Shown: positions 18,547 to 29,053, numbered from the stretch's first letter. The stretch is 64,000 bases of DNA from Singulisphaera sp. GP187 (GCA_945868805.1 CAMBMO010000009.1:33311-97310), one strand, 5' to 3'. The notes: generated by a model from the sequence alone, not told the origin. Made by a program: numbers and translations.

Positions 18547-20158
18547 CGGGCGAACCTTCAGAGCGCATCAATGGAAAGAGAATCACATCCCGAATGGACG
18601 GACTATCCGTCAGAAGCATGACCAGTCGATCGATTCCCAGTCCAACACCACCCGCTGGCGGCATGCCAGTGCGGAGCGCGGTGATGAAATCGTCGTCGAG
18701 CGAACGAAAGACACTTTCCTCTTCATCGCCACCCTGCAATTGTTGGTTGAACTTCGCAAGTTGAATGTCGGGGTCATTGAGTTCTGTGTACGCGGGACCG
18801 AGCTCCATTCCCCCCACGAAGAAATCCCACCTTTCGGCGACGTCCGGCATCGACCTGCTCGGTCTGGTGAGCGGACTGACCGCGCTTGGATAGTCGAGCA
18901 CGAATGTCGGGCGACATGGATCGATCAGAGACTCGGCTTTGCGTTCAAAGAGTTCGTTCACCAGCAGCCAGTGATCGCGGGTCGTCGCCTCTACCAATCG
19001 ATTCGCAACTGCTGCCGCTCGTACCCGAGCTTGGTCAAACATCGGACACCCAACTCCGTGTTCGAAGAGATCCGAGAAGCGAACCTGCACGAAGGGCTTG
19101 CGGTAATCGATTCGCATCTCGCCCCAAGGAAGAATCGGACCCTCTTCCGCTCTCGGGTTCCATCCGCGCGCGTGCGCCTCGGTTGCGCAGTGGTGGACCA
19201 GCGACTCGATTAACTCGAGCATCGTGCCATAGTCCCCGAACGCTTCGTATGCCTCCAGAGCCGTGAATTCGGGATTGTGACTTCGATCGACACCCTCATT
19301 GCGAAAATTCCGGTTGATCTCGAAGACTTTCGGAAGCCCGCCGACGAGCAGACGCTTCAGATAGAGCTCCGGTGCGACACGCATGAACAGTGGCATACCC
19401 AAGGCATTGTGTGTCGTGATGAACGGCCTCGCCGCGGCGCCACCGGCGACTGGATGCATCATCGGGGTCTCGACTTCGAGATATCCGCGAACTTCCATGA
19501 ATCGCCTGATCGTGCTGACGATATGAGAGCGCGCTTGAAAAGTCTTGATCGTCTGCGGATTCGCGAACATATCGACGTAACGCCTCCGGTACCTGAGCTC
19601 CGCATCTTCCAATCCATGCCATTTCGATGGCGGTGGTTCGAGATTTTTCGATTGGATCGAGATCCCGCTTGCCCAAACGCAGACCTCGCCCTTCTTCGTT
19701 CGGCCGATTCTTCCCTGCACAGAGATGATGTCACCGTAATCGATCCCCTTCGCGACTTCGAAATCCTTCGCCGGAACCGCCGATTTCGAGATACTTGCCT
19801 GGAGATCTCCCGAAGCGTCACGGAGCCCTACAAAAATAATCTTCCCCATGTCGCGGTGCTGCATGACTCTGCCTGCAACGATGGCCTCGGCCCTCGTATC
19901 GACCACGACTGCCTGTGGGTTTTCCTTAGACGCCGCCACAGATTCGTCGTGGGCGGTGTGTGCCACGAGATCGAAGAGATTGCGCGCCACAGCAAGCGAT
20001 AGGAGTCCGTCTATGCGCTGCCCGAACGGTTCGATTCCGAGCTCATCGCGCAAGTGCGCCAACTTGACCCGACGGGCAGCGATCAGTTCCGACGCGGATG
20101 GATGCGCACCCGCATTGGAAGGCTGCGACCCAGATGGTGAAGGCTCTTCGCTCTGCAT
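18533..20158 (-). CDS. lysS: Lysyl-tRNA synthetase (class II)
   Basis: LRYRRRYVDMFANPQTIKTFQARSHIVSTIRRFMEVRGYLEVETPMMHPVAGGAAARPFITTHNALGMPLFMRVAPELYLKRLLVGG...GGVGLGIDRLVMLLTDSPSIRDVILFPLMR. Confidence 0.97.
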   Translation of the reverse strand: MQSEEPSPSGSQPSNAGAHPSASELIAARRVKLAHLRDELGIEPFGQRIDGLLSLAVARNLFDLVAHTAHDESVAASKENPQAVVVDTRAEAIVAGRVMQHRDMGKIIFVGLRDASGDLQASISKSAVPAKDFEVAKGIDYGDIISVQGRIGRTKKGEVCVWASGISIQSKNLEPPPSKWHGLEDAELRYRRRYVDMFANPQTIKTFQARSHIVSTIRRFMEVRGYLEVETPMMHPVAGGAAARPFITTHNALGMPLFMRVAPELYLKRLLVGGLPKVFEINRNFRNEGVDRSHNPEFTALEAYEAFGDYGTMLELIESLVHHCATEAHARGWNPRAEEGPILPWGEMRIDYRKPFVQVRFSDLFEHGVGCPMFDQARVRAAAVANRLVEATTRDHWLLVNELFERKAESLIDPCRPTFVLDYPSAVSPLTRPSRSMPDVAERWDFFVGGMELGPAYTELNDPDIQLAKFNQQLQGGDEEESVFRSLDDDFITALRTGMPPAGGVGLGIDRLVMLLTDSPSIRDVILFPLMRSEGSPDVST

Positions 20159-20212
20159 CGATTGATCATAATCGACTCAACGCACAGCGATCGGACGATG
20201 TACAGTCTCGCC

Positions 20213-21335
20213 ATGCATTTCGAAACGCATCAGCCGGTCCTCGACGAACTTCAGGCGCGGATTTCAGCCATCCGCGACTCTCTTTAACTACCCTGACAAG
20301 GTTTCACAACGATCTCGTCTTGAGGCACTCATGGGAGAGGGCGATTTCTGGAACGATCAGAAGCGCGCCCAGAAATCGATCTCGGATCTCAAAATCGTTC
20401 GTGCATTGATCGATCCGCTCGAGGATCTGATCCGTGGTCACGGGGATGCGTCGGTTGGACTCGAACTCTCACGCGAATCGAACGACAAGGAACTTCTCAC
20501 CGAGGTCGACGAGAATCTGCATGCGCTTCTCGAAAAGATGAAACGCGTGGAGTTGCAAAGCCTCCTCTCCGAACGGCACGATCACAGGCACTGCTTCTTC
20601 TCGATCCAAGCGGGCGTTGGAGGCACCGAGGCAAACGATTGGGCTCAGATGCTCGAACGCATGTACTTGTACTACTGGGCTTCGATGGACTTCAAAATCG
20701 AGGAGATGAGTCGGACTTTCGGAACCGAGACTGGCATCGCAGAAGTTTCCTACGCAGTTCGAGGTCCGTTCGCGTATGGCTATTCCTCCTGCGAAGCTGG
20801 ATCGCACCGACTTGCACGTGTCTCGCCATTCAACGCTGAGGGCAAACGCCAGACTTCTTTCGCGACTGTTGATGTCACGCCCGAATTCGAGGAGTCCGAC
20901 ATCGAGATCCCCGACCGCGATGTCGAAATCATCGCATTCGTGCGCGCGAGTGGTCCAGGAGGTCAGAATGTCAACAAGGTTGCCTCCGCAATCCGCGTGA
21001 CGCATCATCCGACCGGTATTCAGGTTGTCGCGAATACTTTTCGGGATCAATCGCAGAATCGAAAGCAGGCGCTCTCTGTGCTGATGTCGAAACTCGAACA
21101 GATCGCGCAGGAAAAACGCGATGCGGAGATCTCAGAAGCCAAGGGTGGCAAGGTCGAACGCGGATGGGGAACGCAGATACGGTCATATGTTTTCTATGAC
21201 AATCGAGTCAAGGACCATCGAACCAACTACGAGGAGCCCAATCCGCAGCATGTACTTGAAGGGAACATCGGCGCTTTCGTCGATGCCGAATTGAACCGAC
21301 GCCGACGCGATCGCGAAGGCGTCCAAACCGGATAG
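20213..21335 (+). CDS. prfB: Peptide chain release factor 2, expressed through a +1 frameshift at CTT-TAA-C (20282-20288)
   Basis: Frame 0 from ATG 20213: MHFETHQPVLDELQARISAIRDSL*; +1 frame from 20286: NYPDKVSQRSRLEALMGEGDFWNDQKRAQ...; SPF tripeptide (RVSPFNAEGKRQTSF) and GGQ (ASGPGGQNVNKVASAIRVTHHPTG) identify RF2. Confidence 0.95.
20282..20288 (+). promoter_or_regulatory. Putative programmed +1 ribosomal frameshift site CTT TAA C in prfB
   Basis: Matches the location and shape of the bacterial RF2 slippery site (CTT TGA C), but with TAA. Confidence 0.85.
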
Positions 21336-21342
21336 GAAACGC

Positions 21343-23427
21343 ATGAGCGCATCCGACGACACCAAGACTCATCGGGCAAAGATTCGGTTCGTCGATTTTG
21401 GTCGGGTCGTCTGCAACACGGACGAGGCCTTTCGGCGTGAATGGCTCGTTACAAATGGACTCGGTGGATACTCGTCGGGAACGATTGGTGGCGTGCGTAC
21501 GAGGCGCTACCACGGGATGCTTGTCGCCGCGACAGTCCCGCCTGCGGTCCGAACAATGTTGCTCGGCGAGACTTTCCCAACAGCGATCTATCGTGGCACT
21601 CGCTATCCGCTTTCCTCGAACCAGTGGAGGGATGAATCCATTTCGCCAAAGGGACACCTGTGGCTTCAGCGCTTTCATCTCGATCGGCAAATTCCAGTTT
21701 GGCGATGGTCGTTCTCCGACGCCCTGCTCGAGCGACGAATCTTCATGATTCACGGCGAGAACACTCTCTGCCAGCACTGGACCCTCGTTCAAGGGTCGAG
21801 TCCAATCCAACTCCAGATCGAAACGCTTGTAGACAATCGAAGTCACCACGACATCGGTCGACTCGACGCACAGACGCCGACCCTTGAGCGAGCGCCGCGC
21901 GGCATACGACTCGTATGGACCAACAAACTCCCGGGGTGTGGCTCGGAACTCTTCGTCCAGTGCGATAAGTCGGTGCCGACTCCAACTGGAAAGTGGTGGA
22001 AGGACTACCTGCTGACCGAGGAACGGGCGCGCGGATACGACTCGATCGACTGCCTCTGGCATGCTGCCACATTCGAGGTCGTACTTCCTCCAGGAGACTC
22101 GACGCTCTTCACAGCTTCGACGACTTCACAGCCATCATCGCCTCCAAACCGACTCCTCGACGCAGAGCTTGATCGATTGGACGCACTGCTCGCGTTGTCG
22201 GCCATCCCCGATACATATCCCGTGATTCGGCAACTCGTCCTCGCGGCAGATCAATTTGTCGTTCGACGCAATCGAAAGGGATCGCCAGAGGCCAATGGAA
22301 TATCGATCATTGCTGGGTATCCGTGGTTCGCGGACTGGAGTCGCGACGCGATGATTTCTGTTTCGGGACTTCTTCTCGCAACCAATCGTGTCGCGGATGC
22401 GCAAACCCTGCTCTCGACCTATGTGGACTACATCGATGAGGGCATGCTCCCGAATCGATTCCCAGACAGGGGCACTGGCGCGATCGAATACAACAGCGTC
22501 GATGCACCACTCCTGATGATCATCGCGGCGGAGAAGACCTTTTCCACGGGGATGGACGCCAAGTGGCTCGCCGAGATTTGGCCAGCTCTCCATTCGATCG
22601 TTGTGGCTTTCACCAAAGGCACGAGACACGGAATTCGCGTCGACCCAGCGGACGGACTCCTGTGCGCAGGCGAAAGAGGACTGCAACTGACCTGGATGGA
22701 TGCGAAGGTCGGCGACCGAGTCATTACTCCGCGGCAAGGCAAGCCCGTCGAAATCAATGCGTTTTGGTTTCAGGCGTTGGTGGCGATGGAAAAGCTCGCC
22801 AAGGCAATGGGCGTTCCTTTCAGTCAGTACGCGGACGCAGCAACCAAAGTCCGGGGGTCATTCAGCAAGTTTTGGAATCACGCATCCTCATGCTGTCTCG
22901 ATGTCATTGACGGACCCAACGGTTCGGACGGATCAGTGAGGCCAAATCAACTGTTCGCGTCGGCGATTGGAGACCCACTTCTCCCGCAAGGTCAGCGCAA
23001 GGCGATCATCGACCTGTGCATGGCTCGACTCTGGACACCGCAGGGCTTGCGCACAATCGATCCGAGGGATCCCGCCTACTGCGGGAACTATGGTGGAGAC
23101 CCAGCCACCCGCGACGGCGCATACCACCAGGGCACCGCCTGGCCGTGGCTCTTCATGCCACTCGTCCAATCACATGTCGGCGTCCACAACGACCGCAAGG
23201 CGATCGATGATTTTCTCTTTCCATTCGCCAACCATCTGCGCGAAGCGGGACTTGGATCGGTGAGTGAGATCTTCAGCGGAGATCCACCTCATCAATCCCA
23301 AGGATGCATCGCCCAAGCATGGAGCGTTGCCACACTTCTCGAGTTGCTTCGTTGGATTCACACCATCCCACCCTCGCCGTCATCGACACCATCACAACAA
23401 GTTCCCGAGGCGGTCCGAATTCCATGA
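21343..23427 (+). CDS. Glycogen debranching enzyme (amylo-alpha-1,6-glucosidase family)
   Basis: EWLVTNGLGGYSSGTIGGVRTRRYHGMLVAATVPPAVRTMLL...GYPWFADWSRDAMISVSGLLL...GAYHQGTAWPWLFMPLVQSHV. Confidence 0.93.
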   Translation: MSASDDTKTHRAKIRFVDFGRVVCNTDEAFRREWLVTNGLGGYSSGTIGGVRTRRYHGMLVAATVPPAVRTMLLGETFPTAIYRGTRYPLSSNQWRDESISPKGHLWLQRFHLDRQIPVWRWSFSDALLERRIFMIHGENTLCQHWTLVQGSSPIQLQIETLVDNRSHHDIGRLDAQTPTLERAPRGIRLVWTNKLPGCGSELFVQCDKSVPTPTGKWWKDYLLTEERARGYDSIDCLWHAATFEVVLPPGDSTLFTASTTSQPSSPPNRLLDAELDRLDALLALSAIPDTYPVIRQLVLAADQFVVRRNRKGSPEANGISIIAGYPWFADWSRDAMISVSGLLLATNRVADAQTLLSTYVDYIDEGMLPNRFPDRGTGAIEYNSVDAPLLMIIAAEKTFSTGMDAKWLAEIWPALHSIVVAFTKGTRHGIRVDPADGLLCAGERGLQLTWMDAKVGDRVITPRQGKPVEINAFWFQALVAMEKLAKAMGVPFSQYADAATKVRGSFSKFWNHASSCCLDVIDGPNGSDGSVRPNQLFASAIGDPLLPQGQRKAIIDLCMARLWTPQGLRTIDPRDPAYCGNYGGDPATRDGAYHQGTAWPWLFMPLVQSHVGVHNDRKAIDDFLFPFANHLREAGLGSVSEIFSGDPPHQSQGCIAQAWSVATLLELLRWIHTIPPSPSSTPSQQVPEAVRIP

Positions 23428-26090
23428 GCAAAATCTCAGCGTCAGTCATCACCGCGGAGCAACAGCGACTCGACGATAAACATGCCGGTCGTGTCGCTTG
23501 GCGTAGCTTCGGCCCCTTTCTCTCTGATCGTCAATGGGGGACCGTGCGCGAGGACTATTCCCACGATGGGTCAGCTTGGGACTACTTCACGCACGACGAA
23601 GCGCGGAGTCGGGCGTATCGGTGGGGAGAAGACGGCATCGCTGGGTTTTGCGACCAGGAGCAATTGATCTGCATGTCGCTCGCACTTTGGAACGGGCAGG
23701 ATCCGATTCTCAAGGAGAGGCACTTCGGACTGACCAACACTCAAGGCAACCACGGCGAGGATGTCAAGGAACTTTACTGGTTTCTTGATGCGCTTCCAAG
23801 CGGGGCGTGGCAGCGGATGCTCTACAAGTATCCGCATCGACCATTCCCCTACGAAGAACTCGTGCGGGTCAATGCGTCGCGAAGCAAGCTTGAGCGTGAG
23901 TTTGAACTTCTCGACACGGGCGTATTCGACGACGACCGATACTTCGATGTCTTCGTCGATTATGCGAAGGAGGGAGTTTCGGATGTCCTCATGCGAATCG
24001 AAGTTTTCAATCGGGGTCCTGAAGCCGCGACGATCCATATCTTGCCGACGACGCTCTTTCGCAATACGTGGACCTGGACGAATGCTCCCGATCGCCCTTC
24101 GATGATCGCGACCAAACAAGGTGTGGAAGTTAAACACCCGAAGTTTGCGCCGATGCAGTTGCAGTTCGATGGGAATCCCGAGCTTCTCTTCTGTGAGAAT
24201 GAGACGAATATCACCCGAATCGACGGACTACCGCGCAATGGTCGATTCTTCAAGGATGGCATCAACGATTTCGTCGTGAATCACTCGAAGGACTCCGTCA
24301 ATCCTGCGAAGACTGGCACCAAGGTGTCAGCGCACTTCGCAGTCGATATTCCGGCGGGCAAGTCGCACATCGTTCGCGTTCGTTTGAGTCCCGCGGGAAC
24401 GCGAGGAGGATTTGCCGACTTCGATGCGATCATGACAAAGCGCAAGGCCGAGGCTGACGAGTTCTATGCGCAGAAACAGGCCCGCATTGACGATCCCGAA
24501 CTGCGCGACATCCAGCGGCAGGCGTGGGCTGGACTGCTGTGGAATCAGCAGACTTATGTGTACGAAGTTCGAACATGGCTCGAAGGTGACTCCGCGATGG
24601 ATCCCCCTCCGGAATCCAGAAAAACCGGGCGCAATTCAGAATGGCAGCACCTGAACAACCACTTCGTGTTCTGCATGCCCGACTCCTGGGAATATCCGTG
24701 GTACGCATCCTGGGATCTCGCGTTCCACTGCGTCGCACTTGCAGAGATCGACGCAGAAGAAGCGAAGGTGCAACTCTCGCACCTGATGATCGATCGTTCC
24801 ATGCACCCGAGCGGGCAGATCCCCGCGTACGAGTGGGCGTTCGGCGATGTCAATCCTCCAGTACACGCATGGGCTGCGCTTCGCATCCACGAAATCGATT
24901 GCGAACGAACAGGGCAGTCGGACGACGTGTTTCTGCGCAAGATCTTCCATCGACTGCTATTGAATTTCACATGGTGGGTCAATCGCAAAGATGCGGACGG
25001 TCGGAATCTCTTCGCTGGAGGATTTCTAGGACTGGACAACGTGGGTGTTTTTGATCGAAGCGCGGACCTGCCATCAGGTGCAGTGCTTCAGCAGGCCGAT
25101 GGAACTGCGTGGATGGGGATGTTCGCACTCAACATGATGCGAATCGCGGTGGAACTGTCGCTCCGCGACGGCGTCTATCAAGACATGGCCATGAAGTTCT
25201 TCGAACACTTTTTGGGGATCGCATCCGCAATGGCAGATTTCGCGGGAACGGGCGAAGGGCTCTGGGACGACGCGGACAAGTTCTATTACGACCGCCTTCG
25301 ATTTCCTTCCGGGGAAACGATTCCGATGCGAGTTCAATCAATCGTTGGACTCCTGCCGCTTACCGCCGTTCAAGTCATGAAGCCTGAAGGACTGGACAAG
25401 CTCCCGCTCTTCAAAGCGCGAATCGAATGGGTTTTCCAGTCTCGACCGGACTTGGCAAATCTTGTCTCCCACTGGAATCAGGGTGGAAGTGGCGATCAAC
25501 GACTCTTCTCGTTGCTCAGAGGGCACAGAATGAAGTGCCTTCTTCGCAGAATGCTCGATGAGAGCCAGTTCCTTTCCGAGTATGGAATTCGTTCGATGTC
25601 CCGCGCACTGGAAAACGACCCGTATGTCTTCTGGCACAATGGCCAGAGTCTTTCTGTGCGATACACCCCGGCCGAGGGTGCGAGTGGAGCGTTCGGTGGC
25701 AACAGCAACTGGCGTGGACCGATCTGGTTCCCGGTGAATTTCTTGCTCGTCGAAAGTCTTCTGCGATTTCACGACTACTACGGAGACGACTTCAAGATCG
25801 AGTGCCCTGCGGGCTCGAAGAATCTCGTCACCCTTTCCGAAGCTGCGAAGGTGGTTGCAGAACGACTCATCAAACTCTTCCGCAAGAACGCGCAGGGAAT
25901 TCGTCCCTGCCTCGGTGACCATCCGAAAATGCAGTCAGATCCGAATTTCAATCGTTACCACCTCTTTCATGAGTACTTCGACGGCAACAACGGTCGCGGT
26001 TGCGGTGCATCCCATCAGACCGGCTGGACCGCGATGGTCGCGCATCTCATTTCGCAGTTCGCGTCGACCACAACGGGCGCCAACAAGTAA
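23424..26090 (+). CDS. MGH1-like / GH63-type glycoside hydrolase
   Basis: EQQRLDDKHAGRVAWRSFGPFLSDRQWGTVREDYSHDGSAWDYFTHDEARSRAYRWGEDGIAGFCD...GNSNWRGPIWFPVNFLLVESLLRF; ATGA overlap with preceding gene. Confidence 0.9.
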   Translation: MSKISASVITAEQQRLDDKHAGRVAWRSFGPFLSDRQWGTVREDYSHDGSAWDYFTHDEARSRAYRWGEDGIAGFCDQEQLICMSLALWNGQDPILKERHFGLTNTQGNHGEDVKELYWFLDALPSGAWQRMLYKYPHRPFPYEELVRVNASRSKLEREFELLDTGVFDDDRYFDVFVDYAKEGVSDVLMRIEVFNRGPEAATIHILPTTLFRNTWTWTNAPDRPSMIATKQGVEVKHPKFAPMQLQFDGNPELLFCENETNITRIDGLPRNGRFFKDGINDFVVNHSKDSVNPAKTGTKVSAHFAVDIPAGKSHIVRVRLSPAGTRGGFADFDAIMTKRKAEADEFYAQKQARIDDPELRDIQRQAWAGLLWNQQTYVYEVRTWLEGDSAMDPPPESRKTGRNSEWQHLNNHFVFCMPDSWEYPWYASWDLAFHCVALAEIDAEEAKVQLSHLMIDRSMHPSGQIPAYEWAFGDVNPPVHAWAALRIHEIDCERTGQSDDVFLRKIFHRLLLNFTWWVNRKDADGRNLFAGGFLGLDNVGVFDRSADLPSGAVLQQADGTAWMGMFALNMMRIAVELSLRDGVYQDMAMKFFEHFLGIASAMADFAGTGEGLWDDADKFYYDRLRFPSGETIPMRVQSIVGLLPLTAVQVMKPEGLDKLPLFKARIEWVFQSRPDLANLVSHWNQGGSGDQRLFSLLRGHRMKCLLRRMLDESQFLSEYGIRSMSRALENDPYVFWHNGQSLSVRYTPAEGASGAFGGNSNWRGPIWFPVNFLLVESLLRFHDYYGDDFKIECPAGSKNLVTLSEAAKVVAERLIKLFRKNAQGIRPCLGDHPKMQSDPNFNRYHLFHEYFDGNNGRGCGASHQTGWTAMVAHLISQFASTTTGANK

Positions 26091-29029
26091 TGTCTCCCGC
26101 ACGAACCCTCTCGTTCTTGTCTGCCGGAGGAGCGTTGGTCGCTGGCCTCGCGTTCCTCGCTTCGATCGTGACCAATGGCGCGCACGGCGGAATCGAGTCG
26201 CCGTCGATCCGAGCACTCACGGCGATCTTGCTGATGGCGAGCGCACTCATCGTGGGTCTTCCACCATGGAGGTGGTGGGTGCTCACCGCCCAAGTGCTCT
26301 CGGTCGGACTCTTGATCACCGCATGCGCGGGGCTCGCCATGCCAAACGGTACGGAGAGCACTGGATTGATGGCGGGATTGACATTGCTCGCTCTCTCATG
26401 TGTTTCAACCACGCTTTCAGCGACATCCGGTCGCTGGCCCGCCGCGCTCTCGTCGAGTGCGGTGCTGGGATTGACGCTCTATGCGACACTCGCGCCCGAC
26501 GCTCCTGTCTTCAACATCCAAACAGCCGACCGGTTCGCGGCGATTGATCGAATTCCCGCTATCGCTCTCGCGGCGGCTGCGTTGGCACTGCTCTCGCGCG
26601 CATGGTTTGATGCTCCCGCTCGAAGCCTGCGATTGCCACGTTGGATTGGACTTGCGATCACCGTGATTTTTCTCTCGCTCTCCTTGACCGCGTGGCATCA
26701 GCTGACCCATGCGGAACGGATGAGCACGATGCGCCAGTCACAAGCCGGCGAAGATGCAATCGGGTTCATCTTTCAAGGCGGGTTGGATCGGATCATCCAA
26801 AATTTTCAAAGACTCGATCATTCGTTTAGTTTGCCATCCACGACGACCAATGGCGCGCTGACCGACCAAGCGAACACAATTATCTCGACGAATCCGGGAT
26901 TGATCGCCATCGAGTGGGTCGATGCGAATGGTCGCATCGGGTGGGCTGCGACGATGGCGGGCCTTCTTCATCCGGGCGAAGCTGGACTTGCGCCACTTGC
27001 ACTCCGGACCGATGTCATCGCTGAAGCGCGCGAAAGGCGTGGCATCGCGATCGCGGGTCCGATCGATATTGGCGGGAGACGGGCGACGATTCTCGTCTCG
27101 GTCCCTCCTGATGACGATGGTGCATTCATCGCGCTTGTGAATATTGACCGCACGATGAATTCACTGGCCCCGAGTTTCAAGAATGCTTTCGAGGCGGAGG
27201 TCTTCTTCAAGGAGAAACTCCTCTACGAACTCGGCGGAGCCGTAGGACCGAGCATCCTCGGCGCGGGGCAGTCGATCCACGTTGCTGGCGAAGAATTCTC
27301 GCTGAAGGTTCGGCCGATCCTGGCCGCAGACGGCGCGCTGTTCGTGCAACTCCCGCTCCTCCTTCTCGCTGCGATGCTCGCCGTGTCCATTTTACTCGGG
27401 ATGACACTCTTCTTCGCTCAATCATCTGCCCACCGTGCCAATCTCTCGTCCCGGGCCCACAGTCAGATGGAACAACTGATCGAAGGAGCGCGCCAAGTCG
27501 CCGTCATTGCGACCGACCGAACAGGGCTCGTCACGATTTTCAATCACGGCGCGGAACGGCTGACGGGTTTCCGCTCCATCGACATCCTGCGACGCAAGGA
27601 GGCCACTTGCCTATTCGATCCAGACGAGCTGAACGCAATTGCGCCGACGGCCCCAGCGCCGGCATCGTTCGCATCGCTCGCATTGCTCGCGGACGAACAA
27701 CGAGCCCACGAGCGCGACTGGACATGGAAGCGACCCGATGGCGGCCAGCGTCGCGTCAATCTCGCCGCGAATCCCTGGAGGGATGCGACGGGTGAGTTGG
27801 TGGGCTACTTGTTCATCGCGGTCGATGTCACGGAGCGCGCGGCGGCGATGCGAGCGCTCGATCATGCGAGGAAGATCGCCGACCGCGCGAGCAACATGAA
27901 AAGTTCGTTCCTCGCCAATGTCAGTCATGAGATTCGCACTCCAATGACGGCCATCCTGGGCTGCGCGGACCTTTTGCTCGACCACGAAACCACCGAAGCC
28001 GAGCGCACCGAGTTCGCTCAGACCGTTCGCAGGAATGGGGAGCACCTGCTCGGGGTTCTCGACGACATCTTGGACATCTCCAAGATCGAGGCTGGACGAC
28101 TTCGGATCGAGATGATCGAGGTGCGCCTGACCGAAATCGTCGATGAGGTCATTCAGCTCATGAGAGTCCGCGCACACAAACGCGCGATCGAATTGAAAGT
28201 CGTTCGGGAGGGCACCGAGACCGATCGGCTCGTGCGGACGGATCCGCTTCGGGTACGACAGATCCTGGTCAATCTCATCGGGAACGCGATCAAGTTCACT
28301 GAACGTGGTGGAGTGACGGTTCTAATCCGCACCCAAGTCGACGGAGACGCCCTCAATGCAGAAATCGAAGTTCGCGATACAGGCATTGGCATCTCCGCAG
28401 AACAAATCAAAGTGCTCTTTCAGAATTTTGAACAGGGCGACTCCAGCACGGCAAGGAGATTTGGCGGAACCGGGCTGGGACTTGCGATCTCACAGCGACT
28501 TGCGAGAATGCTTGACGGATTGATTGGAGTCCGATCAACAGTTGGGGAAGGAAGTTCATTCACTTTCTCCTTCCGGGCACCGCTCGCCTCGGACTATGTC
28601 GAGCCGGCAAGCACGTCGGAGGGAGCGAGTCCAATCGTGATCCGACTCGACGGTCGGCGCGTGCTACTCGTCGACGACAGTCTCGACAATCAGCGTCTGG
28701 TTTCAACGATTCTGCGAAGAGCAGGTGCGGAAGTAGAGGTCGCCGATCATGGTCGCCACGCTCTTGAGGCCGTCGCGCTCGGGCGATCGCGTCGCGAGTT
28801 TGATGTGATCATGCTCGACATGCAAATGCCCGAATTGGACGGGTATTCGACCGCGCGCGAGCTACGTGCGAGTGGCTATAAGGGCCGGATCGTCGCGCTG
28901 ACCGGAAATGCCGGCGAGGACGATCGTGGGCGGTGTCTCGACGCAGGATGTGACGACTACGCGACGAAACCGATCGAACGACTCAAGCTTTTGTCGCTCT
29001 GTGCCCAACCCCCGCTCGACACCGAGTGA
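26090..29029 (+). CDS. Membrane-bound hybrid histidine kinase (TM/CHASE-like N-terminus, PAS, HisKA, HATPase, receiver)
   Basis: SSFLANVSHEIRTPMTAILGCADLLL; VNLIGNAIKFTERGGV; GGTGLGLAISQRLARML; VLLVDDSLDNQRLV...DVIMLDMQMPELDG...TGNAGEDD...DDYATKPI; TAATG overlap. Confidence 0.95.
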   Translation: MSPARTLSFLSAGGALVAGLAFLASIVTNGAHGGIESPSIRALTAILLMASALIVGLPPWRWWVLTAQVLSVGLLITACAGLAMPNGTESTGLMAGLTLLALSCVSTTLSATSGRWPAALSSSAVLGLTLYATLAPDAPVFNIQTADRFAAIDRIPAIALAAAALALLSRAWFDAPARSLRLPRWIGLAITVIFLSLSLTAWHQLTHAERMSTMRQSQAGEDAIGFIFQGGLDRIIQNFQRLDHSFSLPSTTTNGALTDQANTIISTNPGLIAIEWVDANGRIGWAATMAGLLHPGEAGLAPLALRTDVIAEARERRGIAIAGPIDIGGRRATILVSVPPDDDGAFIALVNIDRTMNSLAPSFKNAFEAEVFFKEKLLYELGGAVGPSILGAGQSIHVAGEEFSLKVRPILAADGALFVQLPLLLLAAMLAVSILLGMTLFFAQSSAHRANLSSRAHSQMEQLIEGARQVAVIATDRTGLVTIFNHGAERLTGFRSIDILRRKEATCLFDPDELNAIAPTAPAPASFASLALLADEQRAHERDWTWKRPDGGQRRVNLAANPWRDATGELVGYLFIAVDVTERAAAMRALDHARKIADRASNMKSSFLANVSHEIRTPMTAILGCADLLLDHETTEAERTEFAQTVRRNGEHLLGVLDDILDISKIEAGRLRIEMIEVRLTEIVDEVIQLMRVRAHKRAIELKVVREGTETDRLVRTDPLRVRQILVNLIGNAIKFTERGGVTVLIRTQVDGDALNAEIEVRDTGIGISAEQIKVLFQNFEQGDSSTARRFGGTGLGLAISQRLARMLDGLIGVRSTVGEGSSFTFSFRAPLASDYVEPASTSEGASPIVIRLDGRRVLLVDDSLDNQRLVSTILRRAGAEVEVADHGRHALEAVALGRSRREFDVIMLDMQMPELDGYSTARELRASGYKGRIVALTGNAGEDDRGRCLDAGCDDYATKPIERLKLLSLCAQPPLDTE

Positions 29030-29053
29030 ATTCGCTACGATTCGATTCCCCTT

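Noticed and set aside
21208-22062. 284-aa minus ORF antisense to prfB/debranching enzyme
   Set aside because: Opposite well-supported genes; no domain signature.
22135-22737. 200-aa minus ORF antisense to the debranching enzyme
   Set aside because: Shadow ORF in a certain coding gene; no motif.
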